DNA from: Atribacterota bacterium
Lineage (GTDB): Bacteria > Atribacterota > Atribacteria > Atribacterales > Caldatribacteriaceae
Reading direction: 5' to 3'
Assembly (NCBI GenBank): GCA_039638595.1
Contig: JBDIWM010000023.1
Span: 1-34,217 of the forward strand
Length of the DNA: 34,217 nucleotides
The notes under the pieces are model-generated. The model saw nothing but the letters and a program-made list of their open reading frames with translations. It had not been told where the DNA came from and did no database searches. Made by a program: the position numbers and the translations under genes. Shown here one piece after another: positions 7,982-16,283 of the stretch (positions are counted from its first letter, which is position 1; each line of letters starts with the position of its first letter).

Positions 7982-8743
7982 TCAAATCTTCAGCAACTCT
8001 CCATAACGCCAGTTACGTTGCTCCATCTCCTTTACAAAGCGAACCACCCAATCAACCAGAGCGTTGAACATTTTTTCACCCTTTTCCGGAGTCCCCTTGG
8101 TCGGGTCTCCAGTCGCACCATAAGGAGTCAACTCATCAAACTTCCATTTGATGGTCAGTTCTGAGGGTACATCCGGAACCACACCACGAGCGTTTTCCAT
8201 CCGGCATAATTCAGGAAAGAGGTGAAGCGCAATGGATGTTTCCCCCTCCCCAGCGTGTCCTAAACCCCCCCAAACCTCAAACGTTTCCGCAGGCAAAAGC
8301 TCTCCTGCGGTTACCCACCAGGCATCGAGCGAAGCCAGGAAAGCCTGGGGATACTCTACCTTCACCGACCGGGCAGCGATTTCAATGGGAGCAATGTTAC
8401 CATCATGACCATTGATGACGATGATCTTTTGAATTCCCTGACGAATAGAAGAACGAAAAATATCCTTAAGAGCTTCGATGAGAATCTCTGGACGCAACGT
8501 CAGGGTAAAGGAGAAATGCCCATAGTGTTCGCTCACCCCATATGGAACTGGCGGTAAAACCAGCATCCCATCCACCCTCTGGGCCACTTCTTGAGCAATA
8601 GCCTGAGCGACCAAAGCGTCAGTCCCAAAGGGGAGATGGAAACCATGGTTTTCTGCCGAACCGACAGCAAGAATCGCCTTATCGAAACGACCCTCCTTAA
8701 AGTCAGTATAGGTCATTTCCTGATGTAGAACTTTCTTACGCAC
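7982..8743 (-). CDS. Creatininase-family metal-dependent amidohydrolase
   Basis: 253 residues, the usual size of the creatininase/MftE-like family, whose members hydrolyse cyclic or linear amide bonds with a dinuclear metal site. Metal-ligand signatures are present: VGSAENHGFHLPFGTD (Glu31, His36, Asp42), NGHDGN (His113) and GHAGEGETS (His163, Glu166/168). The position corresponding to creatininase Glu122 in the NGHxEN motif is not Glu here, as in most family members that are not true creatininases, so the substrate is unlikely to be creatinine itself. It starts with GTG overlapping the last 8 nt of livM and ends 7 nt before asnS, implying translational coupling with an amino-acid/amide importer. 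Hydrolysis of an imported amide or lactam is a reasonable inference. Confidence 0.85.
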   Translation of the reverse strand: MRKKVLHQEMTYTDFKEGRFDKAILAVGSAENHGFHLPFGTDALVAQAIAQEVAQRVDGMLVLPPVPYGVSEHYGHFSFTLTLRPEILIEALKDIFRSSIRQGIQKIIVINGHDGNIAPIEIAARSVKVEYPQAFLASLDAWWVTAGELLPAETFEVWGGLGHAGEGETSIALHLFPELCRMENARGVVPDVPSELTIKWKFDELTPYGATGDPTKGTPEKGEKMFNALVDWVVRFVKEMEQRNWRYGELLKI

Positions 8744-9749
8744 TGCTTTTCCCCCCTACCGTCATTTTCTTAACCCTCCTTTTCTGACCCACCAATCCTT
8801 CTGGCTTAAAGAGCATCACCACAATGAGGAGCACCGCATAGATAATTTCGATGAGTCCATAGATTTTGAGGTGCTCCTCTATCGGCTTCAGGGCATAGCG
8901 CAATGTCAAAAGCGACACCGCTCCCACGATGGGGCCGGCAGTGGTTCCCATTCCTCCTAAAATGAGCATCACCACAATCTGAAAGGTGAGAAAGAAAGAG
9001 AATTCAAAGGGACGAATCGCTTTGGTGAAGTGGGCGTACAGCCCTCCGGCCACACCAGCAAAGAATGCCCCCACCACAAAAGACATGAGCTTATACTTCA
9101 CGGGATACACTCCTAACACCTGTGCTGCAGTCTCATCTTCACGCAACGCCATCATAGCCCTTCCAAAGCGAGAATTCACGATACGCCATATGACATATAC
9201 CGTAATCAGTAACCACAGACAAGTCCAGTAAATATTGGTATAGGAAGGGATGGCGCTAATTCCCATCGGCCCCCGAGTAAGATTCTTCATGGTTTTGGCA
9301 AGCGTGGTCACAATGACCACAAACCCCAATGAGGCCACCGAAAGGTAATGACCTCGTAAACGCAAAACCGGTGCCCCGATGAGTAAAGCCGCCACACTGG
9401 CCAGCACTCCTCCCATACAGATAGCCGGGAAAAACGGCCACACAAAGTTTGGTCCACCCAGAAAGGAAGGAAGCATGGGTAACTCATATGCTTCCCGAAG
9501 CGCCAGGGGAAAGGTGAGAAGGGTCGAAGTATAGGCTCCAATAGCCATGAACGCCGCATGCCCCAGAGAGAAAAGACCGGCATATCCATTGGTGAGGTTT
9601 AAACTCACTGTGGCAATGGAATAAATCCCCATGAGCACGAGGATGTAGAGAAGGTAGCGGTTGAGAAACTGGGTAGCCAGAAATGCACCCCCAAAAAGGA
9701 GTAGCCCCCCGAAAAGAAAATACCATTCAGCTCGAATACCCTGTTTCAT
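8736..9749 (-). CDS. livM: Branched-chain amino acid-type ABC transporter permease LivM
   Basis: 337 residues, highly hydrophobic, LivM-type permease of the HAAT (hydrophobic amino acid) importer family. Landmarks are LTNGYAGLFSLGHAAFMAIGAY (the LivM opening), RLRGHYLSVASLGF and RFGRAMMALREDETAAQVLG (cytoplasmic coupling loop that contacts the ATPases). It ends FKPEGLVGQKRRVKKM. About eight to nine membrane spans are expected. It overlaps livH by 4 nt upstream and the creatininase-family gene by 8 nt downstream. With LivH it forms the transmembrane channel; the exact substrate cannot be read from the permease. Confidence 0.92.
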   Translation of the reverse strand: MKQGIRAEWYFLFGGLLLFGGAFLATQFLNRYLLYILVLMGIYSIATVSLNLTNGYAGLFSLGHAAFMAIGAYTSTLLTFPLALREAYELPMLPSFLGGPNFVWPFFPAICMGGVLASVAALLIGAPVLRLRGHYLSVASLGFVVIVTTLAKTMKNLTRGPMGISAIPSYTNIYWTCLWLLITVYVIWRIVNSRFGRAMMALREDETAAQVLGVYPVKYKLMSFVVGAFFAGVAGGLYAHFTKAIRPFEFSFFLTFQIVVMLILGGMGTTAGPIVGAVSLLTLRYALKPIEEHLKIYGLIEIIYAVLLIVVMLFKPEGLVGQKRRVKKMTVGGKSSA

Positions 9750-10645
9750 ACCCGCACCTCTTCCTTCACACCCATAAGCCCGGATGGGCGCAAAAGCAAA
9801 ACCAGGATGAGGATTCCAAAGACAATCCCATCTCGGTATTCGGCAAACCGGGTGGGCAAAAAGGCAATAGAAAGGATTTCCGCCAACCCCAGCACAAAAC
9901 CACCCACCATGGCACCGGGGATGCTTCCCACTCCACCCACCACCACCGCTACAAACGCCTTAACTCCGGTTAAAAAACCCATATCATAGGCAATTTGCCC
10001 ATATTTGGCTCCCCATAAAAATCCGGTAAAAGCCGCAATGGCCGAACCCAGAGCAAAAGCCAAGGCAATAACCCGATTCACCTCAATCCCCATAATATGA
10101 GCCACTTCCAAGTTCTCAGCCGTGGCTCGCATGGCAATACCCATTCTGGTTTTTTTCACAAACAGATTAAAAACCAACATGATGAGAAGGGAAGAAACAA
10201 TGATGAAAACATCAATCGAGCGAAAGGTGAGAAGAGGCGTCTTATACATCACCGCCAGATACGCCGGAGTCTTAAACGAGTATGGCTGCGGCGAAACCAC
10301 CATCTTCATGAAATTTTCCACAAAGGTATAAAAACCCAAAGAGGTAATGAGAAGCGCCACTTCCGGCCCTCCCCGTAATTTCCGGTAGGCGATGACATCA
10401 AGTAAAAGCCCCATCAATCCCCCAAAACCAAGCACCAAAAGCAACGAAGCAACCAGGTTCATTCCGGCGCGAAAGAAAATGAAGTACACGAAAAAAGCAC
10501 CCACGGTAATGAGGGCCCCGTGAGCAAAATTGATGAGACGCAGAATTCCATATACCACCGTCATCCCCAAAGCTAAAAGCGCATAGATACAACCCAGGAT
10601 GACCCCATTCATCGTTTGCTGAAGAAAATAACTCCAGGAAAACAT
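9746..10645 (-). CDS. livH: Branched-chain amino acid-type ABC transporter permease LivH
   Basis: 299 residues, LivH-type permease. Typical features are the N-terminal GVILGCIYALLALGMTVVYG, the span RLINFAHGALITVGAF, the coupling loop TRMGIAMRATAENLEVAHIMG and the C-terminal FGILILVLLLRPSGLMG. It pairs with LivM to form the membrane channel. It lies 5 nt after livF and overlaps livM by 4 nt (ATGA), so the two permeases are translationally coupled and likely made 1:1. Confidence 0.92.
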   Translation of the reverse strand: MFSWSYFLQQTMNGVILGCIYALLALGMTVVYGILRLINFAHGALITVGAFFVYFIFFRAGMNLVASLLLVLGFGGLMGLLLDVIAYRKLRGGPEVALLITSLGFYTFVENFMKMVVSPQPYSFKTPAYLAVMYKTPLLTFRSIDVFIIVSSLLIMLVFNLFVKKTRMGIAMRATAENLEVAHIMGIEVNRVIALAFALGSAIAAFTGFLWGAKYGQIAYDMGFLTGVKAFVAVVVGGVGSIPGAMVGGFVLGLAEILSIAFLPTRFAEYRDGIVFGILILVLLLRPSGLMGVKEEVRV

Positions 10646-10650
10646 CCCAT

Positions 10651-11355
10651 CTATCCTCCCAAATAAATCCGCTTCACATCTTCAAGTGATTTCAGTTCTT
10701 CTGGTTTCCCAGATAGCTTCAGATTTCCACTTTCTAAGACATAAGCATAGTCCGATGTCCCCAGAGCCACCGCAGCGCTTTGTTCCACCAGAAGAATGGT
10801 CACCCCCTGTTCTCGAATCCGGGAAACCGTGGCATAGAGTTCCCGAACCACAAGGGGGGCAAGACCAAGAGACGGCTCATCCAGAAGAAGAAGTCGGGGT
10901 TTTGACATTAACCCCCGTCCCAGGGCTAACATCTGCTGTTCACCACCCGAGAGGGTACCGGCAATTTGCTTTTTGCGTTCTTCAAGACGCGGAAAAAGGG
11001 CATACACCTCCCGAAGGTCTTTCATGACCAGGTCACTCCCAGAGCGGGAATACGCCCCCAGAAGGAGGTTTTCCTCCACGGTGAGACGGTTAAAAATCCC
11101 CCGACCCTCCGGAACCAGCGCAATTCCCTTTCGCACGCGATGTGAAGGAGACATATGGGTGATTTCTTCTCCCTGGTAGAAAATTTGGCCACTGGCCGGA
11201 CGCAGAACCCCCATAATGGCCTTAAGCGTTGTGGTCTTTCCAGCTCCGTTTGCTCCCAGGATAGTCACAATCTGGCCTGTTTCCACTTCCAAACTCAAAT
11301 TCATAATCGCTGGAATGACACCATATTTGACCGTGAGGTTTTCAACCTTAAGCAA
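10651..11355 (-). CDS. livF: Branched-chain amino acid-type ABC transporter ATPase LivF
   Basis: 234 residues, one of the two ATPases of the importer. Walker A is GANGAGKTT (~34-42), the Q-loop region follows GEEITHMSPS, the ABC signature is LSGGEQQMLALGR (~134-146) and Walker B is LLLLDEPSLGLAP (~155-167), followed by a switch-like VEQSAAVAL where LivF proteins carry an EQ. Length and motif wording match LivF rather than LivG. It overlaps the end of livG by 8 nt and precedes livH by 5 nt. Confidence 0.93.
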   Translation of the reverse strand: MLKVENLTVKYGVIPAIMNLSLEVETGQIVTILGANGAGKTTTLKAIMGVLRPASGQIFYQGEEITHMSPSHRVRKGIALVPEGRGIFNRLTVEENLLLGAYSRSGSDLVMKDLREVYALFPRLEERKKQIAGTLSGGEQQMLALGRGLMSKPRLLLLDEPSLGLAPLVVRELYATVSRIREQGVTILLVEQSAAVALGTSDYAYVLESGNLKLSGKPEELKSLEDVKRIYLGG

Positions 11356-12124
11356 TCAAATCACCTGCCCCCAGATAGGCTTCAATCACTTTCTGGTCAT
11401 TTCGGATTTCTTCAGGGGTCCCGAAGGCAATCATCGAACCATAATCAAGAACCTGAATACGACTGGCTAAACCCATCACAAAGGGCATCCGGTGTTCCAC
11501 CACCATCATGGTGAGACGAAAATCCTCATGAATCCGCCGGATCAAAACTCCCAGATCTTCGGCTTCTTTGGTATTCATCCCTGCCGAAGGCTCATCGAGG
11601 AGAAGAATTCGAGGTTCACACACCAGAGCTCGAGCGATATCGAGTTTCCTCTGCCATCCATAAGGAAGGCTGGAAACAACTTCCTCCCGAAAGTCAAGCA
11701 TTTCAAAGAGCTCCAGAATCCGATCCACCCTCTTTTCAATCTCCTTTTCTTCCCGGAAAAAAGGAGGAGTACTGAAGAGAGTAGCCAAAAATCCACTCTG
11801 AGCATGGGTATGATACGCAATGCGTAAATTCATTTCCACAGTTAAGGAAGGAAAAAGACGCAGATTTTGAAAAGTTCGAGTGAGACCCAGCCTTGCGATT
11901 TGGTCGGGACGCAACCAGGTAATATCCACGCCTCGAAAAAGAATTTTCCCTTTCGACGGTTTAATGACCCCACTGATGAGATTAAAAACCGTGGTTTTTC
12001 CTGCCCCATTCGGACCAATAAGACCATAAATTTCCCCTTCGGGTAACTCCAGAGAATAATCACTGACTGCCGTTAATCCACCAAAATTTTTCCACAGTTT
12101 TTCCACTTTCAGGATAGTCGTCAT
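11348..12124 (-). CDS. livG: Branched-chain amino acid-type ABC transporter ATPase LivG
   Basis: The frame is open from 12223, but the ATG at 12124 is the credible start. It follows GAGGAGC, gives the standard N-terminus MTTILKVEKLWKNFGG and leaves the upstream hairpin non-coding. The longer version would overlap the binding-protein gene. From this start the protein is 258 residues. Walker A is GPNGAGKTT, the signature region is LPYGWQRKLDIARAL (LivG proteins have the degenerate LPYG version in place of LSGG), Walker B is ILLLDEPSAGMN and the switch His is in VVEHRMPFV. The insert between Q-loop and signature (LRIAYHTHAQSGF onward) is typical of LivG. It partners LivF on the LivHM channel. 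Confidence 0.92.
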   Translation of the reverse strand: MTTILKVEKLWKNFGGLTAVSDYSLELPEGEIYGLIGPNGAGKTTVFNLISGVIKPSKGKILFRGVDITWLRPDQIARLGLTRTFQNLRLFPSLTVEMNLRIAYHTHAQSGFLATLFSTPPFFREEKEIEKRVDRILELFEMLDFREEVVSSLPYGWQRKLDIARALVCEPRILLLDEPSAGMNTKEAEDLGVLIRRIHEDFRLTMMVVEHRMPFVMGLASRIQVLDYGSMIAFGTPEEIRNDQKVIEAYLGAGDLIA

Positions 12125-12148
12125 AATGCTCCTCAACTCATGCGTAGT

Positions 12149-12178
12149 CAAAAAAAAGGGGTGGGATACCCCACCCCC
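12149..12178 (-). terminator. Intercistronic terminator-like hairpin between the liv binding-protein gene and livG
   Basis: Read on the minus strand, a perfect 8-bp stem GGGGTGGG/CCCACCCC (12177-12170 with 12165-12158) closed by a 4-nt loop is followed by an uninterrupted T-run (12157-12151). It begins 6 nt after the stop of the binding-protein gene and ends ~25 nt before the livG start. By its form it is a rho-independent terminator. In this position it should act as a partial terminator and mRNA 3'-end stabiliser, raising binding-protein output over the rest of the operon. Confidence 0.82.
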
Positions 12179-12182
12179 AGCT

Positions 12183-13352
12183 TCATTTCGCCAGTTTCGG
12201 ATCCGGCATGTACTCCGGAGCAACCTGCTTTACGGTGATGAATTTTCCACCTTTGACCTCAATGACCGCCACCGACTTATTGGGTACCTGGCTTCCAGCC
12301 TCATAGGAAATGGTTCCTGATACTCCTTCGAAACCCTTAATTTGCGCTAACCCTTCCGGAATTTTCTTGGGGTCACTGCTTCCAGCAAGCTCGATGGCCT
12401 TGGCCAGAACTTTTATGGCGTCATAACCCAGTGCGGCAAACGCATTTTCTGGCAGTGTTCCAAACATCGCCTGGTAGGCACTCTTAAAGTTCTGGACAAT
12501 GGGAGTCTGGTCCTCCAAAGACATATGGGTGGCAAATACCACACCCTCAGCCGCCTCGCCACCAGTTTCCACAAGAAGCGGAGTATCAAAACCATCCTCG
12601 CCAAGCATGGGTACCGTCACCCCACCTTCTCGAAGCTGCTTGGCGATGAGTCCACAGTTGGAAGGAATGGCACCCACGTAAACAAAATCCACTTCACCTC
12701 GATCCTGGTACTCCTTGAGGCGAGCCACCATGCTGGAGAAATCCGTCCAGCTGGTTTCAAAGTAGTCTTCATAGACCACTTCACCACCATACTGTTTCAG
12801 AGCATCCGCAAAGTACGCACAAACCGCCACGCTGAAATCAACTGCGGTATCCACCCAGATAACGCCCTTTTTCAGACCCAAATCCTTCACCGCGTACTCG
12901 GCAATTGCCGCCGCCTGAGCGTTATCACCGAAACAGGCCAGCCAAGCTCCGGTTCGCTCTGGAATCCGGGGATGTGTGGCCCCAGGAGTAATAAACGGCA
13001 CCCCATATTCCCTGGCCAGTGGTGCAGCAATGTTCACCCAGTGGGTATCACAGTACCCTACCAGGGCTGAAACCTTCTCATTTTCAATCAAACGAATGAC
13101 GGCTGCTACGGTTTCACCTTCGTCGGCTTTGGTATCCACAATTTTGAGTTCCATCGGTCTTCCCAAAACCCCGCCAGCCTTGTTGATTTCCTCTGCCGCC
13201 AGTTTAGCACCATTCGTCGCCGGAGTATCAATCGAAGCCCATGGACCAGTTAAACCCATTACCACTCCAATTTTAATGGGTTCTTGCGCATACGCCGAAA
13301 ACGCCACACTGAGAAAGATCACCACAAAACCCAGAACCAACCACTTCTTCAT
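12183..13352 (-). CDS. livJ: Periplasmic binding protein of the Liv-type ABC importer
   Basis: 389 residues, type I periplasmic binding fold (LivJ/LivK, Peripla_BP_6). An N-terminal signal peptide MKKWLVLGFVVIFLSVAFSAYA ends in an AxA site before QEP, with no lipobox Cys, so a freely periplasmic protein is predicted. Family landmarks are IKIGVVMGLTGPWASIDTPA, GAKLAAEEINKAGGVLG, ALVGYCDTHWVNIAAPLARE (the position where LivJ-like proteins bind the ligand carboxylate) and a C-terminal TVKQVAPEYMPDPKLAK. The name livJ is by class only: the ligand could be a branched amino acid, an amide or another small metabolite. First gene of the transcript; start ATG follows AGGAGGTGGGATT. Confidence 0.9.
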   Translation of the reverse strand: MKKWLVLGFVVIFLSVAFSAYAQEPIKIGVVMGLTGPWASIDTPATNGAKLAAEEINKAGGVLGRPMELKIVDTKADEGETVAAVIRLIENEKVSALVGYCDTHWVNIAAPLAREYGVPFITPGATHPRIPERTGAWLACFGDNAQAAAIAEYAVKDLGLKKGVIWVDTAVDFSVAVCAYFADALKQYGGEVVYEDYFETSWTDFSSMVARLKEYQDRGEVDFVYVGAIPSNCGLIAKQLREGGVTVPMLGEDGFDTPLLVETGGEAAEGVVFATHMSLEDQTPIVQNFKSAYQAMFGTLPENAFAALGYDAIKVLAKAIELAGSSDPKKIPEGLAQIKGFEGVSGTISYEAGSQVPNKSVAVIEVKGGKFITVKQVAPEYMPDPKLAK

Positions 13353-13378
13353 AATCCCACCTCCTAAGCTTTTCCATT

Positions 13379-13408
13379 TTTATACCTTTTTTCTCTTGGA
13401 AAAGTCAA
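13379..13408 (-). promoter_or_regulatory. sigma70 promoter of the liv operon
   Basis: On the minus strand, TTGACT (13408-13403) and TATAAA (13384-13379) are separated by 18 nt. The -10 box lies 26 nt before the binding-protein ATG at 13352. The match to consensus is good (5/6 and 5/6), and it lies in the only sizeable gap on this strand between the asparaginase and liv genes. Confidence 0.75.
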
Positions 13409-13445
13409 CTCTTACCACCGAATTTCCACCACTTTCCTCTCACCC

Positions 13446-13487
13446 CCTTAAAATGGAAAAGCCCCCGCACGCAGCCAAGGGCTTCTC
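13446..13487 (-). terminator. Probable terminator after the isoaspartyl peptidase gene
   Basis: On the minus strand GAGAAGCCC (13487-13479) pairs with GGGCTTTTC (13464-13456), eight of nine positions matching, with a 14-nt loop, followed by a T-rich stretch (CATTTT). It is ~80 nt past the stop of the upstream operon and ~40 nt before the liv promoter. It therefore probably separates the sugar-transport and liv transcription units. The loop is long, so strength is uncertain. Confidence 0.5.
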
Positions 13488-13569
13488 CGCCAACATGATT
13501 GATGACACCATGATATCCGCTCTGGGCCGAAACGTCAATATCAACCCATCGGGAATTGCTTCAGAGTAG

Positions 13570-14472
13570 CTATTCCCTTCGAGGTGCCAGAGGTTCCGTC
13601 ATCCCCTCATTAAAGTAGGCGAAAATGAGCTTTCCCCCGTTTTCCCCCCAGCCGATGTCCCCATGACGGTGAACGGCAATCGCTCCACAACGAACATTGA
13701 ATTTACGGGCCAGTTCCATACCCCGGTCGACGGCTTCTTGAGCACTACTGTGTTCCATCCATTCTCCGATTTTACGGGCTAAACCCAGTTTGACGATACC
13801 CTCTCCTTCCCCGGTCATGGAGACTCCACCCCATTCCCAGGCGAAGGTTCCACATCCCACAATGGGAGAATCCCCCACCCGACCGGGAAGCTGCATTTCC
13901 ACGCCCCCAGTGGAAGTACCGGCAGCCAGGTGACCACCGCGGTCCAGAGCCACAGCTCCCACCGTCCCCAAGTGAATTCGTCTGAGCCGGTCTCTGGCCC
14001 GCTCAAGGTAGTAGCGGTAAATGGAATCCTTTTCCTTTTTCGCCCGCTCCACCGATTTCTGGAGTGTCCGTATGGTGAGCTCCCCCACTGGATTGTAGGG
14101 TTCAAACCCCAAAAGTCGCGCAAAGAGGTTCGCTCCTTCACCCACCAGAAGAACATGCCGGGTCCGTTCCATAACTGCCCGGGCTACCGAAATAGGGTTT
14201 TTGATGTTTTTAATCCCCGCCACACCCCCACAGGAAAAATCGTCCTTCATGATACTCGCTGACATCTCCACCTCCCCAAGGAGGTTGGGGAAAGCACCAG
14301 TCCCGGCATTCAGGCGAGGGTCGTCTTCGAGAACTTTCACGGCTTCTTCCACGCCATCAATCGCCTCGCTTGTTTCAAGAGCTTTCCATCCCTGAAGACA
14401 AGCCCGCACAAGGCAATCATAGGCCTCGGTTACTTCATCAAGGCACACCCCACCATGAACGATAATGACCAC
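13570..14472 (-). CDS. iaaA: Isoaspartyl peptidase / L-asparaginase (Ntn-hydrolase, plant type)
   Basis: 300 residues, the normal precursor length. Members cleave themselves into alpha and beta chains before a Thr that becomes the N-terminal nucleophile, then hydrolyse isoaspartyl dipeptides and asparagine. The self-cleavage site is LGT-VGAVALDRGG with Thr170 as the predicted nucleophile, followed by LAAGTSTGG (second conserved Thr/Gly cluster). VHGGV at the N-terminus and RLNAGTGAF are also family features. GTVGAVAL favours isoaspartyl peptidase over glycosylasparaginase, which usually reads DTIGMV. It lies 17 nt after the MalG-like permease gene and closes that operon, so it may process an imported amino-acid conjugate (inference). 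Confidence 0.9.
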   Translation of the reverse strand: MVIIVHGGVCLDEVTEAYDCLVRACLQGWKALETSEAIDGVEEAVKVLEDDPRLNAGTGAFPNLLGEVEMSASIMKDDFSCGGVAGIKNIKNPISVARAVMERTRHVLLVGEGANLFARLLGFEPYNPVGELTIRTLQKSVERAKKEKDSIYRYYLERARDRLRRIHLGTVGAVALDRGGHLAAGTSTGGVEMQLPGRVGDSPIVGCGTFAWEWGGVSMTGEGEGIVKLGLARKIGEWMEHSSAQEAVDRGMELARKFNVRCGAIAVHRHGDIGWGENGGKLIFAYFNEGMTEPLAPRRE

Positions 14473-14489
14473 TGTTTTGTCGCTCCTTT

Positions 14490-15335
14490 CTACCCTTTTA
14501 CTGCACCAGAGAGTAATCCACCCACGATGTACTTCTGGAACACAAAGGCAATAAAAACAGGAGGTAACGCTGCCAAGATTCCACCTGTAGCCATCATCCC
14601 AAAGTCGATGGAATGACGACCAGAAAATTCAGCAATAGCCACTGGAATAGTTTTGGCCTGAGGCGTAGAAGTCAGAATCAGAGCGATGAAAAATTCTTCC
14701 CAGGACATGAGAAAGGCAAAAAGTAAAGTCGCCACCACCCCGGGTAAAGAGAGAGGCAAAATCACCCGCAAAAGGGTTAAAAGCGGTGAACAGCCATCAA
14801 TTTTGGCTGCGTCTTCCAGATCCCTGGGAATGGTGTCGAAGTAGGTTCGCATCATCCAGATGACAAAGGGGGTGAGAATAGCCGAGTAGGTGAGAACGAG
14901 TGCTCCACGGGTGTCAAGCATGCGCAGACCACTATAGGTCTGATACAGGGGAATGATAAAAGCAATCGGGGGAAGCATGTAGGAAAAAAGGAGTACAAAG
15001 AGAACCTTGTCCTTACCCGGAAAACGCAGACGAGAAAAGGCGTACGCCGCCAGAGAGCCGAGTCCCACACAGATGATGGTGACCAAAAGTGCCACATACA
15101 GGCTATTACCCATGATTCTTCGAAACTCGCTCTCTGGACCCTGAGAAAAGAGAATGTTCCCATAGCGGGTCAAACTCGGGTTTTGAGGAATCCAGCGTAA
15201 GGGTATCGCCAGGAGCTCTTTCAAATCGGCAACACTGGAAATAAAAAGCCACAAAGGGGGCGCCAGAATAACCAGGGCAAGGAGTATCGAAAAGACCGCA
15301 ATCACCACTCGACCCAGAACCTTTCCCTTTTTCAT
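14490..15335 (-). CDS. Sugar-type ABC transporter permease, MalG family
   Basis: 281 residues, six predicted membrane spans, carbohydrate uptake transporter 1 (CUT1) permease. The EAA coupling loop reads LEDAAKIDGCSPLLTLLRVI (~184-203), followed by LPLSLPGVVATLLFAFLMSWEEFFIALIL, as in MalG/UgpE proteins. An N-terminal signal-anchor span and the C-terminal GGLLSGAVKG ending are typical of the MalG partner. It lies 12 nt after the MalF-like gene, and GAAGGGGTGAGGCG precedes its ATG. No ATPase gene accompanies it, so a shared MsmK/UgpC-type ATPase encoded elsewhere is expected. Confidence 0.9.
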   Translation of the reverse strand: MKKGKVLGRVVIAVFSILLALVILAPPLWLFISSVADLKELLAIPLRWIPQNPSLTRYGNILFSQGPESEFRRIMGNSLYVALLVTIICVGLGSLAAYAFSRLRFPGKDKVLFVLLFSYMLPPIAFIIPLYQTYSGLRMLDTRGALVLTYSAILTPFVIWMMRTYFDTIPRDLEDAAKIDGCSPLLTLLRVILPLSLPGVVATLLFAFLMSWEEFFIALILTSTPQAKTIPVAIAEFSGRHSIDFGMMATGGILAALPPVFIAFVFQKYIVGGLLSGAVKG

Positions 15336-15347
15336 CGCCTCACCCCT

Positions 15348-16241
15348 TCAGTACTCAATTTGTTTCCGCATGCTCTTGGTGTACAGGTAGGCAAAAAGCG
15401 CCACCACCATGGTGATCACAAAAGACAGCGCCGCTCCTTTACTGAAATGGAGGAATTTGAAGGCCTCCTGATAGGCTAGAAAGGAAATCACCTTGGTGGC
15501 ATTGGCTGGTCCACCCTGGGTCATCACGTATACGATGTCAAAAACCCGAAAGGCATCAAGAGTCCGCAAAACCAAAACCACCGTGGCGGTGGGCAAAAGT
15601 AAGGGTACGGTGATGGCAAAGAGACTCGTCAATCTCCCTGCTCCATCCACCAAAGCAGCTTCATAGAGCTCCCGGGGAATGGTCTGGAGCCCGGCCAAAA
15701 GCAAAAGCGCCACCAGGGGAGTCACCTTCCACACATCGGCAACGATCACACAGTGCATGGCGCTCCATCCCTGGGTCAACCAGGGCCGGTACCCTGGAAT
15801 AATACCAGCCTGAGTGAGGAAAGCATTGAGGGCTCCGTAATTGGCATTGAAAATCCACTTCCACATGATGGCATCAACGGTGATGGGTAACGCCCAGGGC
15901 AAGAGTAAGAGGCTGCGCAAAATTCCCCTCCCCCAGAACTTCTGATTTAAAAGCAAAGCCACCAGAAACCCCAGAACCATTTCGATGGCAATGGAAACCA
16001 CGGTGAAGTACGCCGTTCGTCCCATAGAGGACCAGAAATAGGAACTGCGTAACACTTCTGCGTAATTCCGCAATCCCACAAAAGGGGTCCCCTGAGCCCG
16101 GCGGGTGAGGTCCACCTGGAAAAGGCTCAAGACAAAGGAAAACGCTGTGGGATAAAAAACAACCAGCGCAATAAAAAGAAAGGAGGGTAAAATCAAAAAC
16201 CAGGCAAAATAGATTTCCTTTTTGCGTGAACGCGTCGTCAC
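15348..16241 (-). CDS. Sugar-type ABC transporter permease, MalF/UgpA family
   Basis: 297 residues with about six membrane spans; CUT1 permease of the MalF/UgpA/LacF type. The opening FLILPSFLFIALVVFYPTAF and VGLRNYAEVL, and the coupling loop LYEAALVDGAGRLTSLFAIT with LPLLLPTATVVLV, are diagnostic of the family. The start codon is GTG at 16241 with GGGTGGGG upstream. The gene follows the binding-protein gene, from which it is separated by a 43-nt gap almost filled by a terminator-like hairpin. It forms a heterodimeric channel with the following MalG-like protein. Confidence 0.9.
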   Translation of the reverse strand: MTTRSRKKEIYFAWFLILPSFLFIALVVFYPTAFSFVLSLFQVDLTRRAQGTPFVGLRNYAEVLRSSYFWSSMGRTAYFTVVSIAIEMVLGFLVALLLNQKFWGRGILRSLLLLPWALPITVDAIMWKWIFNANYGALNAFLTQAGIIPGYRPWLTQGWSAMHCVIVADVWKVTPLVALLLLAGLQTIPRELYEAALVDGAGRLTSLFAITVPLLLPTATVVLVLRTLDAFRVFDIVYVMTQGGPANATKVISFLAYQEAFKFLHFSKGAALSFVITMVVALFAYLYTKSMRKQIEY

Positions 16242-16250
16242 TGAACCCCA

Positions 16251-16282
16251 CCCAAATAAAGAGGGGGATTTCCCCCCTCTTT
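16251..16282 (-). terminator. Intercistronic hairpin between sugar binding-protein gene and permeases
   Basis: A perfect 10-bp stem, AAAGAGGGGG (complement of 16282-16273) with CCCCCTCTTT (16267-16258) read on the minus strand, closed by 5 nt and followed by TTTATTT. It starts 1-2 nt after the binding-protein stop codon and ends ~10 nt before the permease ribosome site. As in the liv operon, this probably reduces read-through and protects the binding-protein mRNA. Confidence 0.8.
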
Positions 16283-16283
16283 T

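Noticed and set aside
12125-12223. Upstream extension of livG by 33 codons
   Set aside because: It would overlap the binding-protein gene and run through a terminator hairpin; the ATG at 12124 has a ribosome site and gives the normal LivG N-terminus.
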